Translations under genes and position numbers: made by a program
In this document: positions 1 through 8,484 of the stretch, piece by piece
Position numbering within the stretch: position 1 is the stretch's first letter
How the letters are laid out: each line of letters starts with the position of its first letter
The notes under the pieces: generated by a model
What the model was told of the DNA's origin: nothing
Database searches by the model: none
Seen by the model: the letters and a program-made list of their open reading frames with translations, nothing else
Assembly: GCA_050259615.1 (NCBI GenBank)
Contig: JBLNAZ010000216.1
Span: forward strand, 1 to 58,137
Origin: JAAXKN01 sp050259615
Lineage (GTDB): Bacteria; Bacteroidota; Ignavibacteria; Ignavibacteriales; SURF-24
Direction: 5' to 3'
Length of the DNA: 58,137 nucleotides

Positions 1-81
1 TGAAGGATGAGGACGCATGCAGATCTCCTCGAAGTGATTCCAAAGCAATTCAGGCTTTAAGCTGCCAAGAACTTTTCCCAT
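1..81 (-). CDS. pepD: aminoacyl-histidine dipeptidase (PepD, M20 family), N-terminal fragment
   Basis: Only the first 27 codons are in the window; the gene runs off the left edge. The visible residues contain the pattern L-x-P-x-L-L-W-x-H-F-x-E-I-C followed by R-P-H-P-S, which is the characteristic opening of cytosolic Xaa-His dipeptidases (PepD/PepV-like M20 zinc peptidases). The metal ligands lie outside the window. The ATG at 81 follows the TAA of the upstream PqqD-like gene after one base, and the ribosome site GAAGGAG lies inside the end of that gene, so the two are probably translationally coupled. The expected role is hydrolysis of dipeptides in the cytoplasm, which fits the OPT-type transporter upstream. 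The family call rests on a short stretch. Confidence 0.72.
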   Translation of the reverse strand, partial: MGKVLGSLKPELLWNHFEEICMRPHPS

Positions 82-82
82 A

Positions 83-466
83 TTATTCTCCTTCTTTTTT
101 AATTTCGTTGAAAGAAATATAACCTTCCATGTACATCCTTGTAAAGAACCGTGTAAGGCGTTCATACACAGGCTGAATCTTATCCCCGAAAATTCCATCC
201 AGAATATCAGCAATCTGCTGGACGTTTTTTTTGCCGTCTATCTGCATCCATGTTGCAGATCCGATTTCATCTAATTTAATCTTAAAATGTGTGGATTTCA
301 ATCTGGGCAATAAATATTTGGCTAAGAGGCGGTTGGTGAATTTAGGAACAAGAACAGTAACTATTCCATTTTCGTCAACCTCTTCTCTGTATACACGGTA
401 AGGTGTAAGCTCCAGGTAATTGGCTTCCTTCAGGATTTTTTTTCTTTCTTTAAAACTTAAGGGCAT
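83..466 (-). CDS. PqqD-like domain protein
   Basis: A 127-residue protein. Residues about 68-115 (I-G-S-A-T-W, then D-G-x-x-N-V-x-x-I-A-D-I-L, ending M-E-G-Y-I-S-F) match the winged-helix PqqD fold, which in RiPP pathways is the leader-peptide recognition element. No PqqA, PqqE or other radical SAM maturase is visible here, so a role in PQQ synthesis is not supported. The N-terminal 60 residues are charged and probably form a strand-rich extension. The gene is followed after one base by a PepD-like dipeptidase and preceded, across a terminator, by an OPT transporter. A peptide-binding or regulatory role is possible but is inference. The domain call is fairly sure; the function is unknown. Confidence 0.7.
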   Translation of the reverse strand: MPLSFKERKKILKEANYLELTPYRVYREEVDENGIVTVLVPKFTNRLLAKYLLPRLKSTHFKIKLDEIGSATWMQIDGKKNVQQIADILDGIFGDKIQPVYERLTRFFTRMYMEGYISFNEIKKEGE

Positions 467-500
467 CTGGATATTGTAGTTGTGTTTAGTGATGAAATAT

Positions 501-538
501 AAAAAAGCCAGGAGGCTAATACCACAAGTGATATTAGC
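501..538 (-). terminator. terminator downstream of the OPT transporter gene
   Basis: Read on the minus strand, a hairpin with arms GGCTAATA/TATTAGCC is followed by a second short stem AGCC-TCCT-GGCT and then six T residues. It lies about 20 bases beyond the stop of the OPT gene and before the PqqD-like gene, so the two genes are probably separate transcripts. Confidence 0.6.
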
Positions 539-556
539 CCCGGAGCTTAAGATTTA

Positions 557-2578
557 CTAGAACATTGCTGATGGCGGAGCAGGTTCGTTCGGGTCACCGG
601 CGTTATTCAACGGAATGCGAACCAGAATGTATCCTATTATAGCAAATACAATCAGGCTGATTAAGAATGTCGGGTTCTGGGAGATATAAGGAATTTTCCA
701 GTCCACAACAGCAAAGAATGCAAACAGAAGTCCTATCAGTGCTTCACCCGCAATAAGGCCTGAGGCCAGAAGGACACCGTTGTTTTCCATGCGCGACATC
801 TGTGCCGAGTTAAACTTACGTTTGGCAGCCATCTTGTCAAGGATACCCCTAATTAAACCGCCTATAAATATTGCAAAGGAAGTTTCAAGCGGAAGGTACA
901 TGCCAACACAGACAAGCATCGGGCTTTTTACCTTTAGCAGTATAAAGCCGATAGCCATCAGAATGCCGACAATGATAAGAGGCCAAGCCATGTCGCCGCC
1001 CACAATACCTTTGGCCAGAATAGCCATAAGGCTTGCCTGAGGAGCAGGATAAGCGTTGCCGCCTAAGCCGGTACCGCCCATGTTGATATCTCCCTGGTGC
1101 AGAATTAAAAGCGGGAAATACATGACCGCAGTAGCTAAGAGAACTCCAAACAGGTCGCCCACCTGCATTTTCCAGGGGGTACCTCCAAGTATATGACCGA
1201 CCTTAAGGTCCTGCAGCATTTCGCCTGCAACAGCAGCAGCAACGCATATGACAGCTGCAACACCGAGCACGGCTGCAATACCCGGCATACCCTTAACACC
1301 AAGAGCAACCATTAAAATTGCGGCAATGATCAAGGTTGAAATTGTAAGACCGCTGATCGGGTTATTGCTTGAGCCTATTAGACCAACAAGATAACCTGAA
1401 ACAGCCGCAAAGAAGAATCCTGCAATAATCATTACTATGGTAGCAACGAGTGCAGCAACCAGATCCTGTGAGAAATAGTAATAAACAAAGAAAGTAGCAA
1501 CAGAGGCTAATATAAGGCCCATGAAGACCCATTTAAAGTTCATATCCTTCTGTGTGCGGTCTTCAGATGTTCCGCCTGTGGCAGCGCGTCTAACGTCGCC
1601 GACTGCCCTGGTAAGTCCGGCAGCAAGGCTTTTGCGCATTTTGTACAGCGTAAAAGCAGCACTCATGAGCATACCGCCAATTGCAATCGGCCTGACGATC
1701 GATTTCCAGACAAAAACTGCCTGGGCAATCCATGTAGATTCTGAGTTAACGTCGACGCCCTTAGCCTGAAGCGAAGCAGTAAGCTCGGGTCCGAGGAAAT
1801 ATAAAAGGAGCGGAACAAAAAGGCCCCATGCCAGAAGTCCGCCCGTAAAGTTTAATGCTGCAAGCTGAGGGCCGATGATATAACCCACACCCATATAGGC
1901 CGGGCTTACGCCGGGAGTTGAAAGCATAGCACCGCCAGAGACAGGCACTGAACTTCCGCCGCCAACGGCAATGCTCTTGCTTGAAAACGGAATGAACTTC
2001 TCCCAGCTGGCTGCAAAGGCCTGGAACTGCTTTAATGCCTGTATGAGGGCACCAAGACCCATAGCCCAGAAAAGGAACTTAGCCCCGCTTTTTCCTGAAC
2101 GTCCGGCTTTATGTATTTCAGAAGCGGCAACAGATTCCGGGAACGGCAGATCTGCATCTTCAACCATTACGCGGCGAAGAATGGTAACAAACAATATACC
2201 GACTACACCGCCAACAAACATGATTGCCGTAGCTTCCAGGTAATGGCGGACCGAATAAAATTCTGTCCAAACGCCGGAAATTAAAAATGCCGGGATGGTG
2301 AAAATTGCACCGGCGGCAACTGATTCACCAATAGAACCTACGGTTCTTGCAAAATTTTCTTCTAATATGGATCCTTTCATTATTTTCAAAAGAGCCATAC
2401 CTATAACCGCTGCCGGATATGTAGCGGCGATCGTCATGCCTGCCTTTAACCCGAGATATGCATTTGCAGCACCAAGTACAACTGACATTACAAGTCCTAT
2501 TATAAGGGCACGGACAGTAAATTCAGCCATATTTGTCTCAGGAGATACGAAAGGCACAAACTTCTTCTGTTCAGACAT
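557..2578 (-). CDS. OPT family oligopeptide transporter
   Basis: A 673-residue integral membrane protein with many hydrophobic segments. It begins M-S-E-Q-K-K-F-V-P-F and continues into the N-G-x-x-x-G-L-x-A-G-M-T-like region A-Y-L-G-L-K-A-G-M-T typical of bacterial OPT carriers. The family imports small peptides or metal chelates by proton symport across the inner membrane. A longer reading frame starts at 2638, but the ATG at 2578 is preceded by AGGAG at proper spacing, and family members begin at the equivalent S-E-x-K-K-F, so I use 2578. Its neighbours are a PqqD-like protein and a dipeptidase, a context that fits uptake and breakdown of peptides. The substrate cannot be told from sequence. 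Confidence 0.9.
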   Translation of the reverse strand: MSEQKKFVPFVSPETNMAEFTVRALIIGLVMSVVLGAANAYLGLKAGMTIAATYPAAVIGMALLKIMKGSILEENFARTVGSIGESVAAGAIFTIPAFLISGVWTEFYSVRHYLEATAIMFVGGVVGILFVTILRRVMVEDADLPFPESVAASEIHKAGRSGKSGAKFLFWAMGLGALIQALKQFQAFAASWEKFIPFSSKSIAVGGGSSVPVSGGAMLSTPGVSPAYMGVGYIIGPQLAALNFTGGLLAWGLFVPLLLYFLGPELTASLQAKGVDVNSESTWIAQAVFVWKSIVRPIAIGGMLMSAAFTLYKMRKSLAAGLTRAVGDVRRAATGGTSEDRTQKDMNFKWVFMGLILASVATFFVYYYFSQDLVAALVATIVMIIAGFFFAAVSGYLVGLIGSSNNPISGLTISTLIIAAILMVALGVKGMPGIAAVLGVAAVICVAAAVAGEMLQDLKVGHILGGTPWKMQVGDLFGVLLATAVMYFPLLILHQGDINMGGTGLGGNAYPAPQASLMAILAKGIVGGDMAWPLIIVGILMAIGFILLKVKSPMLVCVGMYLPLETSFAIFIGGLIRGILDKMAAKRKFNSAQMSRMENNGVLLASGLIAGEALIGLLFAFFAVVDWKIPYISQNPTFLISLIVFAIIGYILVRIPLNNAGDPNEPAPPSAMF

Positions 2579-2813
2579 TTTCGCTCCTATAAATCTGAAT
2601 ATAAAAAACTGTTGTAGAACTAAAAAAATGCCCTTCAATATAACTATGTTTTATAATGAGGTCAACAAGGAATTGAATTAATAATCAGAAAGAAGTTTGA
2701 TTTTTAAGGATTTTTGCGGCCTTTGGAAATGCGAAATGGAAATCCCCAGGCCAGAAAATAATAATGCAGCTATTAATCGGGTGTTGAATATTAAAGAAAA
2801 GAGAAGCCTTAGA

Positions 2814-3593
2814 TCAGAACTCCATTCTGCGCATGCCAATGTGGCAGATGGCAAAGTCGTATTTAACAGGATCCACAGGATCGAAATTCTTAAGGTTTTC
2901 TGTGATCTCTTCAGCCATCTGCCAGGAGACATTTTTTCTTCTGGTCAGTTTGAGTTCCTGGCATATCCTGGCTACATGTGTGTCTACAGGTATAACAAGC
3001 TTATTTTTACGAATTTCAGGCCATAGACCGAAGTCAAGCTCATCATACCTTACCATCCACCTTAAAAAAAGGTTCATTCTCTTGCAGGCGCTTCCGAGCA
3101 AGGGATCGGGAAACATGAACTTTAAGCCCGGAGACATCCGGGATTCCGTTTTGCCTGAGAGGCTGAGGAGATTCCGGGAAAAAAAGGAGATCGATTCTTT
3201 GAGGTTTATTGCCTCTTCAAAATAGTAGAGCAGAAAAAGCTCCTTTAATGAATGATATCCTTCATAAGCCCTGTGCAGAATATGGAATAAAAGAGCAATG
3301 TCATCCGGAGTATAAAACCTGTGCCTAATATGGCTAAAGGCGCCAGAGTCTTCTTGGATGTCGTAATTCATGATGAAGTCATAAGGACCGGGCATCATAA
3401 TGTCAGTTAATCTTTTCATAGTTGAAATAATCTGCTCTACCCTTCCATAGGCGAAAACCGAGGATATTATGCCTATGGCTTCAATATCTCTGGGGTCAGA
3501 ATACTTGTGCAGGAACTCCAGCGGATCAGGAGAAATCTGACTTTTATTGAAATACCTGTAGTGATAATCCAGCTTTTTCTTAAGAGGGTTCAT
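2814..3593 (-). CDS. TIGR02757 family (DUF2400) protein
   Basis: A 259-residue soluble protein matching the conserved uncharacterised TIGR02757 family. Visible hallmarks are the N-terminal D-P-L-E-F-L-H-x-Y, then D-x-E-A-I-G-I-I-S-S-V-F-A-Y-G-R, a central M-N-L-F-L-R-W-M-V-R, and P-V-D-T-H-V-A-R-I near residue 205. The family has distant likeness to helix-hairpin-helix DNA glycosylases (the V-D-T-H segment resembles the region around their catalytic Asp), but no activity is established. The ATG at 3593 overlaps the TGA of pdxJ by one base (TGATG), so the two are coupled. A TTG one codon earlier is possible but unnecessary. Confidence 0.82.
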   Translation of the reverse strand: MNPLKKKLDYHYRYFNKSQISPDPLEFLHKYSDPRDIEAIGIISSVFAYGRVEQIISTMKRLTDIMMPGPYDFIMNYDIQEDSGAFSHIRHRFYTPDDIALLFHILHRAYEGYHSLKELFLLYYFEEAINLKESISFFSRNLLSLSGKTESRMSPGLKFMFPDPLLGSACKRMNLFLRWMVRYDELDFGLWPEIRKNKLVIPVDTHVARICQELKLTRRKNVSWQMAEEITENLKNFDPVDPVKYDFAICHIGMRRMEF

Positions 3594-4309
3594 CAAACTG
3601 TTCTGAGAATTCTTTTCATTTCTTCAATAGCATCCTTGATGCCCACAACAACAGCCCTGGCAATGACAGCATGACCGATTGAGACTTCGTCAATATCCTG
3701 AATTGCAATAAACTGTTTAATATTAAGGTAGTCCAGGCCGTGACCCGCATTTACACCAAGGCCGAGCTTCTTTGCGTGTCTGGCAGCCACCCTTACCCTT
3801 TCAAGCTCATCTAACTGCTCATCTTCGGTTGCAGCATTGGCATAGTGCCCCGTATGGATCTCTATTAAATCAGCCTGTATCTCGGCAGCAGCATTTATCT
3901 GATTGATGTCGGGTTCAATAAAAAGCGAAACCGCAATTCCGGCTTCATGAAGCTGATTTATGGCTGCGGAGACCTGCTCAATGTTATCAATAACATTTAA
4001 GCCCCCTTCAGTTGTAAGTTCAAGTCTTTTTTCAGGCACAAGCGTTGCAAGTTCAGGCTGTACGTCACAGGCAATATTAATAATCTCCGGTACTGCAGCC
4101 ATTTCAAGGTCCAGCTTTGTGGTTACCAGCTCACGCAGAAGCCTTAAATCGCGCTCATTTATGTGTCGGCGGTCCTCCCTTAAGTGGACTACAATTCCAT
4201 CTACCCCGGCCTGCTCGGCAATCAATGCGACAGTTACAGGGTCTGGCTGGTTTTCCCCTCTTGCATTCCTTAAAGTGGCAATATGATCGACATTTAAGCA
4301 AAATCTCAT
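3593..4309 (-). CDS. pdxJ: pyridoxine 5'-phosphate synthase PdxJ
   Basis: 238 residues, the normal PdxJ length. The N-terminus R-F-C-L-N-V-D-H-I-A-T-L-R-N-A-R, then D-P-V-x-x-A, the H-L-R-E-D-R-R-H-I segment and the late N-A-G-H-G-L-D-Y are classic PdxJ signatures, with catalytic Glu/His residues in a TIM barrel. It condenses 1-amino-acetone 3-phosphate with deoxyxylulose 5-phosphate to give pyridoxine 5'-phosphate in the DXP-dependent vitamin B6 route. The ribosome site AGGAGG sits over the stop of the upstream CPBP gene and the stop overlaps the next gene, giving a compact three-gene operon. Confidence 0.97.
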   Translation of the reverse strand: MRFCLNVDHIATLRNARGENQPDPVTVALIAEQAGVDGIVVHLREDRRHINERDLRLLRELVTTKLDLEMAAVPEIINIACDVQPELATLVPEKRLELTTEGGLNVIDNIEQVSAAINQLHEAGIAVSLFIEPDINQINAAAEIQADLIEIHTGHYANAATEDEQLDELERVRVAARHAKKLGLGVNAGHGLDYLNIKQFIAIQDIDEVSIGHAVIARAVVVGIKDAIEEMKRILRTV

Positions 4310-4318
4310 TTTATCCTC

Positions 4319-5098
4319 CTATAAATTTCTAATAATATTCAATATAGCGCTTAATCCAGTACCGTATTGCCCCGTTCTATACCTCAGAACAGATACTGCA
4401 TCTATGAAAAAAAGCGTGCTGAAATGTATTATAATTCCATAACATATAGAGCGCGTTCTTAAAGCCAGCATGCCAAGTATAATGGCACCGAATATGGCAC
4501 CCAATGTCTCCAGAAAAGGCTTTCCATTATGTAAAATAACAAATGGAAGCATTTGAACAAGCACAGTATAATAATTAAATTTTTCTTCGAGCCCGAAAAG
4601 CATATATCCCCGCCAGATAAATTCCCAGGCAAACATATATAAAAGCAGAGCGGCTTCAAATATAAAGAAAATATTCCAGTCATCCCTGGCCGAGGAAAGA
4701 GTGGGATAGCTTTCAGAAAAAGCGGGCAAAGAAGAAATAAACCAGACAATAACTATCATTATAATAAGCGCTATTGCCGAAGTCTTAAGCCCGAAAGAAT
4801 AATCCCCCATTCTTAACCCGTAGAGTGAGAGTTTCTCTTTAAAGAAAAACATTATAATAAGACCAGGTATCAGGAATAATAGTCCAAAATCGCCAATAAA
4901 CCAGTAAAGGAAACGGCTTAATTCCGCCTCAGGCGTAACAGCGCGGCTTTCATCAATCGCCATCTGGTAAAAACGCCCCGAAGTGCAGTACCAGGAGATT
5001 GTCTGAAGGATAGCTACCGAGATGAAGACGGTTACGACCTTTTTATCCAGGCCTTTTAAGATTAGCAGGAGACTTTTAAGTTCAGATCTAAGGTTCAT
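4319..5098 (-). CDS. CPBP family intramembrane metalloprotease-like protein
   Basis: A 259-residue, strongly hydrophobic protein with about seven membrane segments. The W-E-F-I-W-R-G segment near residue 155 aligns with the E-E-x-x-x-R motif of CPBP (CAAX/Rce1-like, 'Abi') glutamic endopeptidases, with Trp in place of the first Glu. It is followed by F-V-I-L-H (F-x-x-x-H) and a late I-I-H. These intramembrane enzymes cleave prenylated or membrane proteins, or in bacteria act in bacteriocin immunity; the substrate here is unknown. First gene of the operon with pdxJ and the TIGR02757 gene. The missing first Glu leaves activity uncertain. Confidence 0.75.
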   Translation of the reverse strand: MNLRSELKSLLLILKGLDKKVVTVFISVAILQTISWYCTSGRFYQMAIDESRAVTPEAELSRFLYWFIGDFGLLFLIPGLIIMFFFKEKLSLYGLRMGDYSFGLKTSAIALIIMIVIVWFISSLPAFSESYPTLSSARDDWNIFFIFEAALLLYMFAWEFIWRGYMLFGLEEKFNYYTVLVQMLPFVILHNGKPFLETLGAIFGAIILGMLALRTRSICYGIIIHFSTLFFIDAVSVLRYRTGQYGTGLSAILNIIRNL

Positions 5099-5241
5099 CT
5101 TGGATTCGATACATTCTGAGTAAGTAATTTATGATACCTAAAAATGGGATTTTTTTTGGTTTTTTCCCACATAAATAAAGGATATTTCCATGTAAATTTC
5201 ATCTGTTTTACTTCTTTTTCCAATATTTTCAGCCTCTAACC

Positions 5242-5270
5242 TTGACAGATACTTCAAACTTTATTAAATT
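5242..5270 (+). promoter_or_regulatory. probable vegetative promoter of groES-groEL
   Basis: A perfect -35 hexamer TTGACA at 5242-5247 is followed 17 bases later by TAAATT at 5265-5270, an acceptable -10 element. The CIRCE operator begins at the -10, which is the usual position for HrcA repression. Confidence 0.5.
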
Positions 5271-5295
5271 AGCACTTGACGATAGAGAGTGCTAA
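5269..5295 (+). promoter_or_regulatory. CIRCE operator (HrcA binding site)
   Basis: An inverted repeat TTAGCACTT-N9-GAGTGCTAA, matching the CIRCE consensus (TTAGCACTC-N9-GAGTGCTAA) at 17 of 18 arm positions; the last base of the left arm is T instead of C. It lies 34 bases before the groES start and predicts HrcA-controlled heat induction. hrcA itself is not in the window. Confidence 0.95.
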
Positions 5296-5329
5296 TTTAA
5301 TATTTTGTTAAATTTAAGGAGGATTAAAA

Positions 5330-5629
5330 ATGGCAAATTTCAAAATTCAACCCTTAGCTGACAGAGTTGTCGTAAAGCCGATGGCAGCCGAAGAGAAGAC
5401 CAAAGGCGGGATTATTTTACCTGATACTGCAAAAGAAAAACCTATTGAAGGAACAGTTGTTGCAGTAGGACAGGGTAAAGTTTCTGAAGAAGGTAAAGTA
5501 AGTGCGCTGACAGTAAAGGTTGGAGATAAAGTTCTATACGGTAAATATTCTGGTACAGAAGTTTCAATTGATGGCGAAGAATATTTAATCATGCGCGAGA
5601 GCGATATTTTTGGAATTATAAAAAAATAA
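5330..5629 (+). CDS. groES: co-chaperonin GroES (Cpn10)
   Basis: 99 residues, normal GroES length. The start I-Q-P-L-A-D-R-V-V-V-K-P, the mobile-loop region E-E-K-T-K-G-G-I-I-L-P-D-T-A and the end Y-L-I-M-R-E-S-D-I-F-G-I-I are diagnostic. It forms the heptameric lid of the GroEL cage in the cytoplasm. AAGGAGG precedes the ATG. It lies directly downstream of a CIRCE operator and 17 bases before groEL, so the two form one heat-shock operon. Confidence 0.98.
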   Translation: MANFKIQPLADRVVVKPMAAEEKTKGGIILPDTAKEKPIEGTVVAVGQGKVSEEGKVSALTVKVGDKVLYGKYSGTEVSIDGEEYLIMRESDIFGIIKK

Positions 5630-5646
5630 TTTAAGGAGGAAAGAAA

Positions 5647-7284
5647 ATGGCTTCTAAATTAATTGTGTTCGATAGTGAAGCAAGAAGCGGCCTGAAAAAA
5701 GGCGTTGATAAACTGGCTAACGCAGTAAAAGCTACACTCGGCCCCAAAGGCAGAAATGTAATTTTAGATAAAAAGTTCGGTGCACCGACAGTAACAAAAG
5801 ACGGCGTAAGTGTCGCAAAGGAAATTGAACTGGAAGACCCAATTGAAAACATGGGTGCCCAGATGGTTCGCGAAGTAGCATCCAAGACCAGCGATGTTGC
5901 CGGAGACGGAACAACAACAGCTACAGTTCTTGCCCAGGCTATCTACCGCGAAGGCTTAAAGAACGTTACAGCCGGCGCTAACCCGATGGACCTGAAAAGA
6001 GGAATCGATCTGGCAGTTGAGAAAGTTGTCGATTTCCTGAAGAAAATGAGCAAGGACGTTGAAAGCCGCAATGAAATAGCCCAGGTCGGATCTATTTCTG
6101 CAAACAACGATAAAACAATCGGCGATCTGATTGCCGATGCGATGGAAAAAGTTGGCAAAGACGGCGTTATTACTGTTGAGGAAGCAAAGGGCACAGATAC
6201 TTCTTTAGAAGTAGTAGAAGGTATGCAGTTTGACCGCGGATATCTTTCACCTTATTTTGTAACTGACGCTGAATCAATGGAAGCTGTCCTTGAAGATCCT
6301 TATATCTTAATTCACGACAAGAAAATCTCCGCAATGAAAGATCTGCTCCCGGTTCTTGAGAAAGTTGCCCAGCAGGGACGCTCTCTTTTAATTATTGCTG
6401 AAGACCTGGAAGGTGAAGCACTGGCTACTCTGGTTGTTAACAAATTAAGAGGCACACTGAAAATTGCTGCCGTTAAAGCTCCAGGCTTTGGCGACAGAAG
6501 AAAAGCTATGCTGGAGGATATTGCTGTTCTTACCTCTGGTACAGTTATTTCCGAGGAACGCGGATTCAAACTTGAAAACGCTACTGTCTCCTATCTTGGT
6601 ACAGCAAAGAAGGTTGTGCTCGATAAAGATAATACAACACTCGTTGAAGGTTCAGGAAAAACTGAAGACATCAAGAAGAGAATTAACGAAATCAAAGCTC
6701 AGATTGAAAAGACAACATCTGACTACGATAAGGAAAAATTGCAGGAACGCCTCGCTAAACTCTCAGGCGGTGTTGCAGTTCTTAAGATAGGCGCAGCTAC
6801 TGAAGTTGAAATGAAGGAAAAGAAAGCGCGCGTTGAAGATGCCCTTCATGCTACACGTGCAGCCGTTGAAGAAGGTATAGTTCCAGGCGGCGGTGTTGCT
6901 TTCGTAAGAGCAATTTCTGTGCTCGATAATGTTGAAGGCGAAAACCTCGATCAGACAACTGGCGTTAAACTCATTCAGAAAGCTCTTCAGGAGCCGTTGA
7001 AACAGATCGTAATCAATGCAGGCCTTGAAGGTTCTGTTGTCCTCAATAAGGTAATGGAAGGCAAGGACGACTACGGTTTCAATGCTGCTACAGAGACCTA
7101 TGAACATATGCTGAAAGCCGGCGTTATTGATCCAACCAAGGTATCAAGAACAGCTCTTCAGAATGCAGCATCAGTTTCCTCACTGCTCATTACAACCGAA
7201 GCTGTTGTATTTGAGAAGAAAGAAGCTGATAAAGCCCCCGCAATGCCACCAGCAGGTATGGGCGGCATGGAAGGCATGTATTAA
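5647..7284 (+). CDS. groEL: chaperonin GroEL (Cpn60)
   Basis: 545 residues, full length. The equatorial nucleotide-binding segment D-G-V-S-V-A-K-E-I and D-G-T-T-T-A-T-V-L is present, as are the apical domain Y-L-S-P-Y-F-V-T-D and the C-terminal Gly-Met-rich tail (G-M-G-G-M-E-G-M-Y). It folds client proteins in an ATP-driven double ring with GroES. A strong AAGGAGG site precedes the ATG, and an intrinsic terminator lies 20 bases beyond the stop. Nothing unusual is seen in the sequence. Confidence 0.99.
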   Translation: MASKLIVFDSEARSGLKKGVDKLANAVKATLGPKGRNVILDKKFGAPTVTKDGVSVAKEIELEDPIENMGAQMVREVASKTSDVAGDGTTTATVLAQAIYREGLKNVTAGANPMDLKRGIDLAVEKVVDFLKKMSKDVESRNEIAQVGSISANNDKTIGDLIADAMEKVGKDGVITVEEAKGTDTSLEVVEGMQFDRGYLSPYFVTDAESMEAVLEDPYILIHDKKISAMKDLLPVLEKVAQQGRSLLIIAEDLEGEALATLVVNKLRGTLKIAAVKAPGFGDRRKAMLEDIAVLTSGTVISEERGFKLENATVSYLGTAKKVVLDKDNTTLVEGSGKTEDIKKRINEIKAQIEKTTSDYDKEKLQERLAKLSGGVAVLKIGAATEVEMKEKKARVEDALHATRAAVEEGIVPGGGVAFVRAISVLDNVEGENLDQTTGVKLIQKALQEPLKQIVINAGLEGSVVLNKVMEGKDDYGFNAATETYEHMLKAGVIDPTKVSRTALQNAASVSSLLITTEAVVFEKKEADKAPAMPPAGMGGMEGMY

Positions 7285-7302
7285 TAGATACACCTGAAAA
7301 AT

Positions 7303-7335
7303 AAAAAAGGCGGAGAAAATCTCCGCCTTTTTTTT
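7303..7335 (+). terminator. intrinsic terminator of groESL
   Basis: Perfect 10-base arms AAAGGCGGAG/CTCCGCCTTT around a five-base loop, followed by a run of eight T residues. The A-run on the left arm lets it also serve the convergent UDP-glucuronate decarboxylase gene. Confidence 0.93.
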
Positions 7336-7377
7336 ATGTCCGGCAATAAAACAGTATCCAGCAGCATCTGAATTGTT

Positions 7378-8328
7378 TCAGCAGCAATTTCCTCTTTTCT
7401 TAAAGTAATCAATTGTAATTTTCAGCCCCTCTTCCCTATCCACCTTAGGCTCCCAGCCAAGAAGCGTCCTGGCCTTTGTAATATCAGGCTGCCTGACACG
7501 CGGATCATCAACCGGGAGATCCTTATAAACTATTTTACTTTTACTTGATCCGGTTAATTTAATAACTTCTTCGGCAAATTCTTTAATCGTTATTTCCGAA
7601 GGATTGCCGATATTTACGGGGTCAGCCACGTTGGACATTAACAGGCTGAAAATGCCGTCAACCAGGTCGCTCACAAAGCAGAAACTGCGCGTCTGGCACC
7701 CATCGCCAAAAACTGTCAGGTCCTTACCTCTTAAAGCCTGATCCACGAATGCAGGGAGGGCGCGCCCGTCATCAAGGCGCATTCGTGGTCCGTAGGTGTT
7801 GAATATCCTGACAATTCTCGTCTGTACCCCGTGAAAGCGATTATAAGCCATCGTCATGGCTTCTGCAAAACGCTTGGCTTCGTCATACACTCCTCTGGGG
7901 CCTATCGGATTAACATTGCCCCAGTAGTCCTCCTTTTGCGGATGGACCGTAGGATCGCCATAGACCTCTGAAGTTGAAGCAAGCAGGAACCGTGCTTTTT
8001 TCTCCCTGGCCAGCCCAAGGGCCTTATGTGTTCCAAGTGAACCAACCTTCAGTGTCTGTATCGGAAATTTTAAATAATCTATGGGACTTGCAGGCGAGGC
8101 AAAGTGAAGAATATAATCCACATTACCCGGGACATGCACGTAATTTGTAACATCGTGTTTTATGAAATTAAAGTCTTCATTGCCAAAAAGGTGTTCTACA
8201 TTTTCAAGATTACCCGTAATCAGATTATCAATGCAGTGAACCCTGAACCCCTCGCCTAAAAGGCGGTCGCAAAGGTGAGACCCAAGAAATCCGGCTCCTC
8301 CGGTAACAACAGCAACAGGCTTATACAT
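7378..8328 (-). CDS. UDP-glucuronate decarboxylase (UDP-xylose synthase), SDR family
   Basis: 316 residues, an extended short-chain dehydrogenase. T-G-G-A-G-F-L-G-S-H at residues 9-18 binds NAD. The S-T-S-E-V-Y-G-D segment and the Y-D-E-A-K catalytic Tyr/Lys pair follow, with R-I-F-N-T-Y-G-P-R-M and the late V-R-Q-P-D-I. The S-P-A-S-P-I-D-Y and V-N-P-I-G-P-R-G motifs point to UDP-xylose synthase rather than an epimerase. It makes UDP-xylose from UDP-glucuronate for surface polysaccharide. GAGGGCGGGA precedes the ATG. It lies next to the Wzc-type export genes, separated by their terminator, so it is probably an independent unit of the same polysaccharide pathway. It ends in an uncommon Cys-Cys. 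Confidence 0.9.
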   Translation of the reverse strand: MYKPVAVVTGGAGFLGSHLCDRLLGEGFRVHCIDNLITGNLENVEHLFGNEDFNFIKHDVTNYVHVPGNVDYILHFASPASPIDYLKFPIQTLKVGSLGTHKALGLAREKKARFLLASTSEVYGDPTVHPQKEDYWGNVNPIGPRGVYDEAKRFAEAMTMAYNRFHGVQTRIVRIFNTYGPRMRLDDGRALPAFVDQALRGKDLTVFGDGCQTRSFCFVSDLVDGIFSLLMSNVADPVNIGNPSEITIKEFAEEVIKLTGSSKSKIVYKDLPVDDPRVRQPDITKARTLLGWEPKVDREEGLKITIDYFKKRGNCC

Positions 8329-8417
8329 TCCCGCCCTCTTTTATTAGTCTTTGTCTGAATTTTTGATTTACAGCAAAACCGGCAGCTTACTAAATTACTG
8401 CATATATGAAAGTAAAT

Positions 8418-8452
8418 AAAAAAACCCGGCAATAAAAATTTATTACCGGGTT
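8418..8452 (-). terminator. intrinsic terminator downstream of the tyrosine autokinase gene
   Basis: On the minus strand AACCCGGTAATAAA pairs with TTTATTGCCGGGTT (one G-T pair) and is followed by seven T residues. It ends the minus-strand unit that finishes with the Wzc-type kinase. Confidence 0.9.
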
Positions 8453-8484
8453 ATTAATTTTATGAGAGACCGTGTCTCTTAGTC

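Noticed and set aside
2697..3026. Plus-strand frame opposite the TIGR02757 gene
   Set aside because: Shadow of a well-supported family gene on the minus strand; no ribosome site of its own.
6763..7107. Minus-strand frame inside groEL
   Set aside because: Antisense shadow of groEL coding sequence.
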